A stretch of DNA of 64,000 nt from Sellimonas caecigallum (GTDB lineage: Bacteria > Bacillota > Clostridia > Lachnospirales > Lachnospiraceae), in assembly GCF_019754295.1 (NCBI RefSeq), contig NZ_VIRV01000001.1, positions 186,001-250,000 on the forward strand, written 5' to 3'. Shown here piece after piece: positions 27,070 through 35,311 of this stretch. The position numbers and the translations under genes are program-made. A model generated the notes under the pieces. It was not told the DNA's origin. It saw only the letters and a list, made by a program, of their open reading frames with translations, and did no database searches. Position 1 is the first letter of the stretch. Every line of letters starts with the position of its first letter.

Positions 27070-27126
27070 TATTATAAAAAAAACAAGACTTCATAAGAAG
27101 TCTCGTTTTGTTATCCAGTATAAACC
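27070..27126 (-). promoter_or_regulatory. Leader hairpin of the first redox module (copy A of a repeated leader)
   Basis: On the minus strand: GGTTTATACTG (27116-27126, contains a TATACT -10), then hairpin AAACGAGACTTC / GAAGTCTTGTTT (27081-27108), then eight T residues. It lies 33 bases upstream of the alcohol dehydrogenase start. It is closely similar to 31892-31945. It could terminate the upstream phosphotransferase gene or attenuate a start at the TATACT; sequence alone does not decide. Confidence 0.7.
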
Positions 27127-27161
27127 TGTTGGTTATCTCTTTTGACATTTCATAATATTTG

Positions 27162-28028
27162 TCAGCAGCGCTGTGTGTCTTCTTTCAGAATCGCATCAAC
27201 AGTAGATCGAGCATTTTGTCTAACCTCTGTATTTATATCGTCATAAGTGATCAACGCTTTCCATAAAGCCCATCCTCTTGCTCGATCAACCATATCGCAA
27301 GGCAGATCCGCCAAAAAAATCTTCCTGGATTCAGAATCAAAATACGTCCAGGCCATGGCATAATCACAGGATGGATCTCCTGTACCCAATATTCCGAAAT
27401 CGATCATACCATAAAACTTATTGTTTTGAAGCAAGATATTTCCAGGTGCGACGTCGCCATGCACCCAAACATTTTTTCCGGTATATATTTGGGAAATACA
27501 CTGATCCCATATAGCACGAAGCCTCTTTACCGGCAAACGATCTTCCAACGTTTTTAATGCGTCCAAAGTTTCCATATGGTAAACTCTCAAATCGCCGCCT
27601 CGATAAAAATTATGCTGCCCTGCTTTCGGTCCATTACTGCAATCGATGGCCTGCAATTTTTTTAACGCCGCTGCCAGTTCCTTTGCAAATTCTTTTTGAT
27701 CGATATCAGGGCGTTCCAATAACGTATGACCTTCTATCCACTGATTGACCGACCATGGGAATGGATAGACACTTACCGGTTTCCCTGCTGCAATCGGCTT
27801 TGAAATCGGGTAATCAAGGTGTTCCTGTAAATATGGCAGCCATCTGATTTCTTTTGCCGCTTGGGCGGCATAATCTTTTCCACTGGGAAGGCGAACCGCC
27901 ATTTTGTCCCCCAAATGAAAGGTGCGGTTATCATGTCCACTTTTGGATACCGGATAAACTTTTAAATTCTGCCATTGCGGAAATTGTCCTTTTACTAACT
28001 TTTCCACTAGTTCTGTTGTGATTTCCAT
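27162..28028 (-). CDS. Aminoglycoside phosphotransferase (APH) family protein
   Basis: 288 residues, kinase-like fold. Visible: SKSGHDNRTFHLGDKMAVRL (nucleotide loop and Lys), VHGDVAPGNILL (catalytic loop with Asp and Asn), MIDFGILGTGDPSCDYAMAW (metal Asp). Family members phosphorylate aminoglycosides, macrolides or small metabolites; the sequence does not say which, and chromosomal copies like this are often not resistance genes. Between the LysR gene upstream (31 bases) and the leader hairpin downstream. Confidence 0.88.
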   Translation of the reverse strand: MEITTELVEKLVKGQFPQWQNLKVYPVSKSGHDNRTFHLGDKMAVRLPSGKDYAAQAAKEIRWLPYLQEHLDYPISKPIAAGKPVSVYPFPWSVNQWIEGHTLLERPDIDQKEFAKELAAALKKLQAIDCSNGPKAGQHNFYRGGDLRVYHMETLDALKTLEDRLPVKRLRAIWDQCISQIYTGKNVWVHGDVAPGNILLQNNKFYGMIDFGILGTGDPSCDYAMAWTYFDSESRKIFLADLPCDMVDRARGWALWKALITYDDINTEVRQNARSTVDAILKEDTQRC

Positions 28029-28059
28029 AATTCTTATAAACCTTTCAGATTTTCATTGT

Positions 28060-28959
28060 TCATCTGTCTCCAACTACTTTCCGGACTGCCGATAACAACC
28101 TTTTTACTTTTTTGGATGGCTCGTTCGCGTACAAAAGTCCAAATGGGATTTCATATTTCCATTTTACTGGAAGAATCTTTATAAGCGGATGTACACTTTC
28201 CCAATTTGGGATTGCCAAAAGGATATCGTCGCTGTTTTCACAACGGTTGAAAATCTCAGTATCGTAAAATTCAAAATCGATTACCTGAATTTCCGGATGA
28301 TTCTTCCAAAGATCATCGCGCAGTATGTCCACATACTTGCTCCATCCCCTGCGTATCAAAAGCAGATTCTCCCCGTGCAGATCTTCCAGTGTCAGGCTTT
28401 CCTTCTCTGCCAGTCTGTGATGAAGTGACACCCCACAACAAAAAGGTTCCTTGGATATCTCTATACCGCTGCATTTTCTCAGATTCAGCATCGCATCATC
28501 AAAGATTCCTGCGACCACATCGATATTTTGGCCAAGATTGGCCAGTATCTCCCTTGCATTTTCCGGAGTATTTTCAAAAGGAATCAACTTGAATTTTAGC
28601 TCCGGGCAATATTTCTGAATTTTAGGCCACAATGTCATAAATACCTGCGGCGGTGTCATTGGAGAAGCGCCTATGCGAATCACTTCCTCCGTATCATTCA
28701 TCGCACTTTCCGCCCTTTCCATGGATTCCTTACAGTACTGGATGACGTATTTTGCATCTTTGTAAAGGGATTTTCCGGCTTTTGTCACAATCAGCCCCCG
28801 GTGTGTCCGCTCAAACAGCTGCAGGTTCAGGCTGTCTTCCAGAGAATTGATCTGCTTGATTACTGCCGGAGAAGTAATATACAGTTTTTCTGCAGCTTTG
28901 CTGAAGCTGCCAGAATCCACGACACATATAAAAGTTTCCAGTTGGGGATTATACATCAT
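28060..28959 (-). CDS. LysR family transcriptional regulator
   Basis: 299 residues. N-terminal winged helix-turn-helix (NPQLETFICVVDSGSFSKAA, then EKLYITSPAVIKQINSLEDS) and C-terminal substrate-binding domain (VIRIGASPMTPPQVF onwards). Lies upstream of the phosphotransferase gene in the same direction and near the redox module; LysR genes beside flavodoxin/AKR genes are common, so a redox or aldehyde signal is a reasonable guess only. Confidence 0.92.
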   Translation of the reverse strand: MMYNPQLETFICVVDSGSFSKAAEKLYITSPAVIKQINSLEDSLNLQLFERTHRGLIVTKAGKSLYKDAKYVIQYCKESMERAESAMNDTEEVIRIGASPMTPPQVFMTLWPKIQKYCPELKFKLIPFENTPENAREILANLGQNIDVVAGIFDDAMLNLRKCSGIEISKEPFCCGVSLHHRLAEKESLTLEDLHGENLLLIRRGWSKYVDILRDDLWKNHPEIQVIDFEFYDTEIFNRCENSDDILLAIPNWESVHPLIKILPVKWKYEIPFGLLYANEPSKKVKRLLSAVRKVVGDR

Positions 28960-29111
28960 ACGGGCATCTCTCCTTCATATCTGTCTCTTCTCATCATCCG
29001 CCCCACATCACTTTTTCATTTTTATTATATCTGCGGCTTTTTCCTGCGTCAAGGCTGCCTCACTGATAATTCCGGGAAGAATTGTCGTCTATTTTCCAAT
29101 TCCTCTTCTGT

Positions 29112-29183
29112 TTATGCCCGCGGTTTCAATGGTCCGTAAAAATAGCTGGAAGTTGCACCGCCGTCAACCAAAATAAGAAAAAC
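29112..29183 (-). pseudogene. C-terminal remnant of a short-chain dehydrogenase
   Basis: A 23-codon open stretch reads VFLILVDGGATSSYFYGP then LKPRA and a stop. VDGG followed by a short hydrophobic tail is the usual SDR C-terminus. A stop codon lies directly upstream and no start or Rossmann motif exists, so only the tail survives. Sits between LysR and the other decayed genes. Confidence 0.5.
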
Positions 29184-29190
29184 TTATGTG

Positions 29191-29228
29191 AAAAGACCGC
29201 ATTGTCTTCTTGACAAATACGGTCTTTT
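29191..29228. terminator. Hairpin between the SDR remnant and the DUF4405 gene
   Basis: AAAAGACCG-CATT / AATA-CGGTCTTTT stem with extra GTC/GAC pairing inside; A and T runs on both sides. Confidence 0.75.
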
Positions 29229-29256
29229 CTTAGCAGAATATTTTTACAGTAAAATC

Positions 29257-29746
29257 CTAATTGTTTCTGATAGCTTTACAGAAATAATGTCCGATAAACA
29301 CAAACATCCCCATTGCTGCCATGTAATCAAAGAGAAAGAAGATTACCGGTTCTGAATAATCGAAGAATACAAAATGAACCTGCATCAGCATATAACTTCC
29401 AATATCTCTTTTGATAAAAGCATACAATCCATAAGCTGCAATCGCCGCTCCTGCCGTCTGCACAATCCGGTGCCGCACTCGGGATGATCCCGGAAATATT
29501 TTCCCCGCCATCCCCATCATCCCTCTCAAGTGGATTCCCAGATGTAAGGACATCAGCACAAAGTCCCAATAAGCGCAGGTCATATGGGCGATTCAGGATA
29601 TGGTGAAGGATAAAGAGCAGAAACATGCCCACTCCGATCCACTCGTGCAGCCCATCTCCGATCATTTCATAAGGCATGAGAAACAAAAGTGCTGCAGTCA
29701 GAAGTATATCTGTCAAAATTTTCAGTTTTTGTATCTTTGTAAACAC
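29257..29746 (-). pseudogene. DUF4405 membrane protein, disrupted by an internal out-of-frame deletion
   Basis: The N-terminal part (from 29746) reads KILTDILLTAALLFLMPYEM, then GDGLHEWIGVGMFLLF and HHILNR, two membrane helices with haem-ligand-like histidines. The C-terminal part, in another frame (stop at 29257), reads YWDFVLMSLHLGIHLRG and later LYAFIKRDI, then FFLFDYMAAMGMFVFIG. Intact family members have about 40 residues between HHxLNR and HMxASYWGFVLMSLHLG; these are missing and the frame changes at about 29583-29590. DUF4405 proteins resemble cytochrome b561-type four-helix proteins and occur with flavodoxin and AKR genes. Confidence 0.8.
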
Positions 29747-29761
29747 TCTATTGCCCCTTTC

Positions 29762-30713
29762 TTACTCTCCTGTATTCCTTTCCCAAAAATCAGCTGCACG
29801 ATCAATCCATCCTTCTGCAGCGGTACCTTCTCCCAAACCGAATCCATGGCGCAATCCCGTCACTGGTACCTACACAGGCATAAGTGGGCGGTTCATTTCC
29901 TGTAACATCAGACAGTCCTGTATACTGCATGATAACCGCAGCCGGTGCAGGGTACTCATCTTCTCCAAAAGCCGATGTTCCATAAGAACCGAGCCAGGCA
30001 GCCATACGTGCTCCTGCCGATCCTCCCCACAGGGAATAGTCCTCAGTATCAATCTGAAGTTCCTCCCTATTTTCATGCAGGAATGCAATTGCTCTTGCCA
30101 GATCCTCACACGCGGTCTGGGCACCAGGACGGTAAATCAGAGCAAACGCATTGTAACCCATTTTGGACAGCTCCAACGCCTGAGGAAAACTGTCATGCAT
30201 AGCTGCAACATAGGAAAATCCGCCGCCCGCATTGACGATCGCCGTCTTTGCTCCAGGCTCCCCCCGGAAGAAAAACAATCCTGTATCTTCTTTTGCCGGG
30301 TCTTCTTCTTTTTCTTCCTCGGTATAGATGTCATAAAAAATCTTTTCTCCTGAAGACGCGTGGTCTTTCAGATAGTTTGCAATCTCCACAGTCCGATCCG
30401 GATTCACATTGTTGTACCAGATTAGGATTTCTTCTACATCCTGGAGTCTGAGATCCTCATCGATCGCCCGATCCACTGGAAAAATCAGCCTGCCATAGCC
30501 ATCAAACGCCGGATCACTGATGACATCTGCGACCTTTGTATCCAGCGTGTAAGCACTGCCGTTTCCAACAGTACTCCCTCCTTGTCCGCTTTCTTCCCTT
30601 GAATTCCTGTCTTCTTTTCTGCTGCATCCTGAAAATACCAAACAAGAAACGACGGTCAGGATCAAAAATTCCTGAAACTTTTTATTTCTCATCGCATATC
30701 TGAACATTTTCAT
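29762..30713 (-). pseudogene. Alpha/beta hydrolase lipoprotein, disrupted by an internal deletion near the C-terminus
   Basis: Signal peptide with lipobox VFSGC, Gly/Ser linker, then an esterase domain with NAGGGFSYVA (oxyanion), ALIYRPG and LWGGSAGARMAAW (nucleophile Ser), and YACVGTSDGIAPW (acid Asp). After IAPW the frame is lost and ends at 29802. Another frame continues PHGFGLGEGTAAEGW, then RAADFWERNTGE to a stop at 29762, the expected C-terminus with the catalytic histidine. About 30 residues between the two are missing. The join lies on CCATGG, which encodes both PW (frame one) and PHG (frame two). As it stands the enzyme lacks its catalytic histidine. Confidence 0.85.
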
Positions 30714-30748
30714 AGCGTCTGGCCTTCTTTTTGAGGATATTTATCTGT

Positions 30749-31747
30749 TTACTTTTTTATCTTGGATCCGCCAAATACTTCTGACATTGGAACAGACTCC
30801 AGCATATTGTCCAGCTCTTTTACTTCCTGTTCTGTCAGTTCGACATCTGCCGCCTGCGCATTTTCGATGAGTCGTCCATATTTCCGAGTTCCTGGGATCG
30901 GCACGATCCACGGTTTTTTTGCCATCATCCAGGCCAGCGATATCTGTGCAGGCGTTGCGTTCTTTCTGTCTGCCATCCCTTTCAGATAGCGGAGCATTTC
31001 CTCATTTTTATCTATGGCTTCCGGAGTGAACTGCGGCATTACACTTCGATAATCCGTGCCTTTCTCAAACTTTGATTCTTTATTGTATTGAGCGCTCAGA
31101 AAACCGTTCGCCAACGGAGAGAACGCCACAAAACCAATCTGAAGCTCTTCCAGAACCGGAAATATCGCTTCATAGTCGCGGTACATCATGGAATATCTGT
31201 TCTGCACAGCTGTTACCGGGCAGACTGCATGAGCACGTCTCAACGTATGTTCATCCGCTTCTGAAATTCCGAAATGGGTAATCTTACCTGCATCAATCAA
31301 CTCTTTCATCGCCCCTGCAGCCTCTTCTACAGGCACTTTTGGATCAATCCGGTGGATATAATACAGATCGAGATGATCTGTCTGAAGCCTCCTTAGAGAA
31401 CCATCGACCGATGCTTTGATCGTCTCCGGTCTGCCGTCCGGTATCAGAGGTTTATTGACTTCTGAAGAACTCTCGTCAAACCGGATCCCACACTTGGATG
31501 CCAAAACAATCCTGTTCCGATATGGTTTCAATGCTTCCCCAAGAAGTTCCTCGTTGTCATGTGGATTCTCACAAGTTCCGTAAAGCTCCGCCGTGTCAAA
31601 AAAGGTATACCCTTTCTCGACAGCCTTACAAAGCAGTTCTGTCATTTCTTTTTTATCCGCCGCCGGTCCATAGGCATGGCTCATCCCCATACATCCAAGT
31701 CCGATGGCAGATACTTCCAGATCTTTTCCCAATACGCGTGTTTTCAT
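30749..31747 (-). CDS. Aldo/keto reductase (AKR13/YakC-like)
   Basis: 332 residues, full length. Visible: KTRVLGKDLEVSAIGLGCMG, FFDTAELYGTCENPHDNEE (Asp, Tyr), VLASKCGIRFD (Lys), LDLYYIHRIDP (His), HFGISEADEHTLRR, and the NADP site IPGTRKYGRLIENAQA. GGGAGG lies 9 bases before ATG 31747. It is the only intact gene of the second, decaying redox module, immediately after the flavodoxin remnant. Confidence 0.92.
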   Translation of the reverse strand: MKTRVLGKDLEVSAIGLGCMGMSHAYGPAADKKEMTELLCKAVEKGYTFFDTAELYGTCENPHDNEELLGEALKPYRNRIVLASKCGIRFDESSSEVNKPLIPDGRPETIKASVDGSLRRLQTDHLDLYYIHRIDPKVPVEEAAGAMKELIDAGKITHFGISEADEHTLRRAHAVCPVTAVQNRYSMMYRDYEAIFPVLEELQIGFVAFSPLANGFLSAQYNKESKFEKGTDYRSVMPQFTPEAIDKNEEMLRYLKGMADRKNATPAQISLAWMMAKKPWIVPIPGTRKYGRLIENAQAADVELTEQEVKELDNMLESVPMSEVFGGSKIKK

Positions 31748-31765
31748 CTTCTTCTACCTCCCAAT

Positions 31766-31891
31766 TTAGAATTCTAATCCTTCTGCCCAGGAACGCACCT
31801 TATTTTCTGCGTCTGTCACATCATTTCTGGAAATATTTAATCCCTCTTCGCTGACATCAGCGTCCGGCTGAACGTCTGCGATCGATTTCAT
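31766..31891 (-). pseudogene. C-terminal fragment of a flavodoxin
   Basis: A 41-residue frame from ATG 31891: KSIADVQPDADVSEEGLNIS, then NDVTDAENKVRSWAEGLEF. This is the usual last 40 residues of flavodoxin_4-type proteins (compare VEEWVESLNL at the end of the intact copy at 23389). The FMN-binding part is missing, and the fragment starts right at the edge of the leader hairpin, so the deletion took everything between leader and C-terminus. Confidence 0.7.
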
Positions 31892-31945
31892 TATAAGAAA
31901 AACGAGCCTTCCATAGAAGACTCGTTTCGTTTTGCAGTATAAACC
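31892..31945 (-). promoter_or_regulatory. Leader hairpin of the second redox module (copy B of a repeated leader)
   Basis: On the minus strand GGTTTATACTG (31935-31945), hairpin AAACGAGTCTTC / GAAGGCTCGTTT (31900-31927) and TTTTTCTTATAAT. It aligns over its length with 27070-27126; stem differences are partly compensated. It stands upstream of the flavodoxin remnant and aldo/keto reductase. Confidence 0.7.
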
Positions 31946-31968
31946 TTTTCGTAAATAGTGTGCTTTTT

Positions 31969-32397
31969 CTATATTGTCTTTTTCCAGAACATTGTATATT
32001 CGGTTTCTCCTGTGGCTTCATCAACTGCTTCTGACAGTATAGAAAAGCCCTCTCTGAGATAAAATGCCACTGCCCGTGTATTTTTCTGATACACGCTCAG
32101 TGAAAGAGTATCATGTTTTTGCTTTGCAGATATCAAAAGCTGCTTGCCAATTCCACAGGAACGACAGTTTTTATCCACGAAAATTCCAGCGATATATTCG
32201 TTTACCATACCGATAAATCCCTGTATTTTCCCATCTGTATCGCAAACAAAAACTTTTGCCTTCAACAAATCTTCCTGTACCTCTGCAAAATGGGACCGCC
32301 AGTATTCTTTTGGTATAAAAGAGTGTGCGTCCTCATTTCCTGCAAGCCATAGCTTCATAACCTGTTCTGTATCTGATGTATGAAATTCTCGAATCAT
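31969..32397 (-). CDS. GNAT family N-acetyltransferase
   Basis: 142 residues. MIREFHTSDTEQVMKLWLAG opening, AGIFVDKNCRSCGIGKQLL (acetyl-CoA loop), then LSVYQKNTRAVAFYLREGF, typical of YjaB/PA-type acetyltransferases. Substrate unknown. ATG 32397 has AGGAGG 7 bases upstream; 22 codons of open frame upstream belong to the MFS gene. The ATG overlaps the MFS stop (ATGA), so this gene was translationally coupled to the transporter. Confidence 0.85.
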   Translation of the reverse strand: MIREFHTSDTEQVMKLWLAGNEDAHSFIPKEYWRSHFAEVQEDLLKAKVFVCDTDGKIQGFIGMVNEYIAGIFVDKNCRSCGIGKQLLISAKQKHDTLSLSVYQKNTRAVAFYLREGFSILSEAVDEATGETEYTMFWKKTI

Positions 32398-32923
32398 CTT
32401 TCTTTCCTCCTGTGTTTTGCCGCATATCGAATTAAAACAAGGGCGGTAAGCGTAATCATACATAGTCCGGAAATGAAAAACCAGACATTCACACCCACTT
32501 TTTCTGCGATCGGACTGCTGAAAAGTAACCCAATGGGCATTGTGACGGAAGAAATCAAAGTAAGTACCGAAAATGCCCGCCCCATTTTTTCAGGGGCAAC
32601 TGTTCCCTGTATATAAGCAGTCAGCGGAATGGTATGAACATTTCCAGAAGCACCTAAACAGATACAGCTTGCCGCAAAGAAAAGCCATCCAATATAAGTC
32701 GGTGGTATTACACCGCAGATAAGTGACGTAACACCCATTCCAAATAAACCGATAAAAGAAAATAGGCGACAACCCCTGATATTCCAAGCATTAAAGGCGA
32801 AGATGTTTTTTCAGCAAGCCACCAAATCAATGCAAACTGAACACCGTGACTTCCCAACATGGAAATTGCCTGTCCCAATGCAACAGTGATAAACTGTGAT
32901 TTCCACTTTTGTATTTTTTCCAT
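32394..32923 (-). pseudogene. MFS transporter (macrolide-efflux/Mef-like), internal deletion and frameshift
   Basis: The first 49 codons read MEKIQKWKSQFITVALGQAI, then SMLGSHGVQFALIWWLAEKT and LMLGISGVVAY, the usual first two helices of MefA-like transporters. The frame then breaks at about 32765-32780, and another frame supplies FIGLFGMGVTSLICG, GASGNVHTIPLTAYIQGTV, PEKMGRAFSVLTLISSVTMP and a last helix to the stop at 32394. About 230 residues (helices 3 to about 7) are missing against the family's roughly 400. Not functional as a transporter. Confidence 0.85.
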
Positions 32924-32947
32924 ATTAAATTGTCCTCTCATTTTCAA

Positions 32948-33125
32948 AATGTTTTTTCAAATAAGGGACAATATCAAGTACGATAAGTCCCCTAGCATGC
33001 TGCTGCCAACATCAAGCCACCTCCCTTAAAATAGGTATGTTGTCTTTTTTCAATCGGTGTATATCTTTACTATCCTGTCCGATTTCGTACATTATTCATT
33101 ATATCCGATTTCGTACATAAGTCAA
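32948..33125 (-). promoter_or_regulatory. MFS gene leader: promoter with 15-bp direct repeats, mini-ORF and hairpin
   Basis: TTGACT (33120-33125) and TATAAT (33098-33103) with a 16-base spacer on the minus strand. ATGTACGAAATCGGA occurs twice, at 33104-33118 (exactly in the spacer) and 33078-33092 (near +1), 26 bases apart: likely operator sites. Further down, GGGAGG precedes ATG TTG GCA GCA GCA TGC TAG (MLAAAC) at about 32985-33005, then GGGAC / GTCCC can pair. Either a leader peptide, as in macrolide-efflux attenuators, or the scar of a lost regulator gene; another frame reads RGLIVLDIVPYLKKHFENER without a start. Confidence 0.55.
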
Positions 33126-33187
33126 TAGTTTTTTTATTGGAATAGTGTTGGTTACTGTTTATCCTCCTTTTATCTCAAAAATCCCAT

Positions 33188-33859
33188 CTACAGCCCTTTG
33201 CTTACGATGGCTCCGGCAGGGCAATTCACATAGCAGTTTCCGCATTCATCACAGCGATTTCCCCTGATACGATAAGGTGTTCCCGACACTATCGCGTCAA
33301 AAGAACAGACAGTCTGGCATTTCCCGCATCCAATACATTTGTCTGTAATTGTAAGACCTGCCGGCTCCACTTCCATTCCCCCGTAGGAAAACCGTTCCCT
33401 TTCCAATTTATGATCCCGATGTTCTTTTCCATAATCAAAATCATAACATTCGCCTTTTGCACGATAAATAAGAAAAATTCTTGTAGCTGGATACTTTTTT
33501 ATATCGTATACTGCCACATTAAAGTCACGGTTATGTGCAGCTTTCTCCTCTACTTCTTTCATAGAAAGCTCACGGACATCGCCGGTAAGGCGCACAGAAT
33601 ATCCAGGGACAAAAGAAGGAAGATTATTCTCATCATGCATTACCTGGCTATTCGGATACATGCCGCAAACCGTAATATTTCCGGCTTCTTTTACCTGCTT
33701 ATAAAAAGGCTTTACTATCATTGTCCGGAAGTAAATTCCATCCTCATCCCATGCGAAAAAATGTGCGATTCTGGATTCTGCTCTGCCATCATGTATTGTT
33801 GAAAATGTTGTACATCCGATTTTGTCAAATTTTTCATAAATTTCTTTAATTGTCATCAT
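33188..33859 (-). CDS. Pyridoxamine 5'-phosphate oxidase-like / ferredoxin fusion protein
   Basis: 223 residues. Residues 1-150 are a PNPOx-like split-barrel flavin-binding domain (IGCTTFSTIHDGRAESRIAH, then YSVRLTGDVRELS). The C-terminus is a two-cluster ferredoxin: CIGCGKCQTVC and CDECGNCYVNCPAG. Such fusions are probably flavin-dependent reductases fed by ferredoxin; substrate unknown. Start overlaps the stop of the ABC ATPase gene by 4 bases. Last gene of the macrodomain-sirtuin-ABC operon. Confidence 0.88.
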   Translation of the reverse strand: MMTIKEIYEKFDKIGCTTFSTIHDGRAESRIAHFFAWDEDGIYFRTMIVKPFYKQVKEAGNITVCGMYPNSQVMHDENNLPSFVPGYSVRLTGDVRELSMKEVEEKAAHNRDFNVAVYDIKKYPATRIFLIYRAKGECYDFDYGKEHRDHKLERERFSYGGMEVEPAGLTITDKCIGCGKCQTVCSFDAIVSGTPYRIRGNRCDECGNCYVNCPAGAIVSKGL

Positions 33860-34572
33860 AATTTCTCTCCTTCAACGAATTTTTTCAAAAGCTCTGTCTG
33901 TGGATCATTCAGACAATCCACAGATCCTTTCTCTACAATTTTTCCTTTATCCATAAAAAGAATATAATCAGCAAAGTTTTTTAAAAATTTCAGCTCATGG
34001 GTTACGAAAATAAATTCTTTTCCGCTGTCTTTCAGTTCCTGAATCACTCTCAGCACCTCGGCTGTCAGAATTGGATCCAGAGCTGCTGTCGGCTCATCCA
34101 GAAATACCAGCTGCGGATCTGTTGCCAATGCTCTTGCGATAGATGCCCTCTGAGCCTGTCCTCCAGATACGGCATCAGGCTTTTTATCCATCTCCGCTTC
34201 CATCCTTACTTTTTTCAGCATGTCTTCTGCCCGTTTCTCTGCGTCTGCCCTGGACATTTTCTTGATTTTGTTTAATATAAGCACTATATTTTCTTTCACG
34301 GACAGATGCGGAAACAAGTTATGTTTCTGGAACACATAGCCGATCTCTTTTTGATACTCCTTTATGGACTTTCCGTGGAGCAGCGTCCCGTTAATCCATA
34401 TCTTTCCTTTCTCCGGCTTTTCCATGCCTGCAAGAAGCCGGAGAAGTGTGGATTTTCCACATCCGGATTCTCCTATGATCCCCAGAGCGTGTATGTCTTT
34501 AAGCTCCAGTGACAGTTCATCCAGAATCTTTCTGTCATAATACTTGGATACGTGCTCTAATTTAATTTCCAT
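33856..34572 (-). CDS. Amino-acid ABC transporter ATP-binding protein
   Basis: 238 residues, complete nucleotide-binding domain: Walker A GESGCGKSTLLRLLAG, Q-loop GYVFQKHNLFPHLSV, signature VSGGQAQRASIARAL, Walker B LVFLDEPTAALDP, switch VTHELKF. Closest to polar amino-acid (GlnQ-like) ATPases. Overlaps the permease by 11 bases and the downstream ferredoxin fusion by 4. Confidence 0.94.
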   Translation of the reverse strand: MEIKLEHVSKYYDRKILDELSLELKDIHALGIIGESGCGKSTLLRLLAGMEKPEKGKIWINGTLLHGKSIKEYQKEIGYVFQKHNLFPHLSVKENIVLILNKIKKMSRADAEKRAEDMLKKVRMEAEMDKKPDAVSGGQAQRASIARALATDPQLVFLDEPTAALDPILTAEVLRVIQELKDSGKEFIFVTHELKFLKNFADYILFMDKGKIVEKGSVDCLNDPQTELLKKFVEGEKL

Positions 34573-35305
34573 TTTCCAGCCTCCTTCCGATATATTGCGC
34601 CAGCACAGACAGTGGTATCGTGATCATCAGATACATCATCCACATTACCAGATATCCTTCTACAGACGCCCAGTTTTTGGAAGAGATAACCGTGAGTACA
34701 TACGAGATTTCCGGCACGGAAACAATCTTCAAAAGAGCGGTGCCTTTGATGATTCCTGACAGATGGTTAATAAGAGCCGGCAGCATCGGCTTTACCATCT
34801 GCGGAAAGATGATATACAGATATCTCTGTACTCCTGTAAAATGATACAGGTTCATTACCACGTACTGATCCTGGTCAATTACCGCTGCCGCACTTTCATA
34901 AGAGTTCGCCACATACGGCATGGTGTAGAATGTCATGGCAGCTATTCCCAGTACGAGTTTATTGGATATGCCAAGCATATTTCCAAACACATACACCATC
35001 AGAAAAACCATGACAAGCATCGGCGTTCCCATGATGATTTCCCGGAATATAACTGCAGCGGCCCGGATAAACTGCACTCTGCTTTTCAGCATCAGATAGA
35101 ACAGAAAACCCGATACCATGCACAGCACCAAAGAGATCATGCTGATATACAAAGTCGTCCAGAGTGCTTCCAGAAGCATGGTCTTCTCATCCAAAATCAA
35201 ATGATATCGCGGGTTATCCGTAGTACAAAGCAGAACATATACAATCACTGCCGCAAAGATCGCAAAAGCCGCGAAATTCTGGAGCCATTTCGTTTTTGCC
35301 CGCAT
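34562..35305 (-). CDS. Amino-acid ABC transporter permease
   Basis: 247 residues, about five membrane helices, HisMQ/GlnP family. Visible: ALWTTLYISMISLVLCMVSG near the start, REIIMGTPMLVMVFLMVYVF, and the coupling (EAA) region SYESAAAVIDQDQYVVMNLY. Moves the substrate released by the binding protein at 35312. Located 6 bases downstream of that gene. Confidence 0.93.
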   Translation of the reverse strand: MRAKTKWLQNFAAFAIFAAVIVYVLLCTTDNPRYHLILDEKTMLLEALWTTLYISMISLVLCMVSGFLFYLMLKSRVQFIRAAAVIFREIIMGTPMLVMVFLMVYVFGNMLGISNKLVLGIAAMTFYTMPYVANSYESAAAVIDQDQYVVMNLYHFTGVQRYLYIIFPQMVKPMLPALINHLSGIIKGTALLKIVSVPEISYVLTVISSKNWASVEGYLVMWMMYLMITIPLSVLAQYIGRRLENGN

Positions 35306-35311
35306 TTCTCA

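Noticed and set aside
27044-27148. N-terminal extension of the iron alcohol dehydrogenase
   Set aside because: The extension crosses a hairpin with a T-run and lacks a ribosome binding site; the family starts at MNNFIYENS.
27162-28028. Antibiotic resistance gene call for the APH-family protein
   Set aside because: Family membership alone does not show aminoglycoside resistance; many such kinases act on other substrates.
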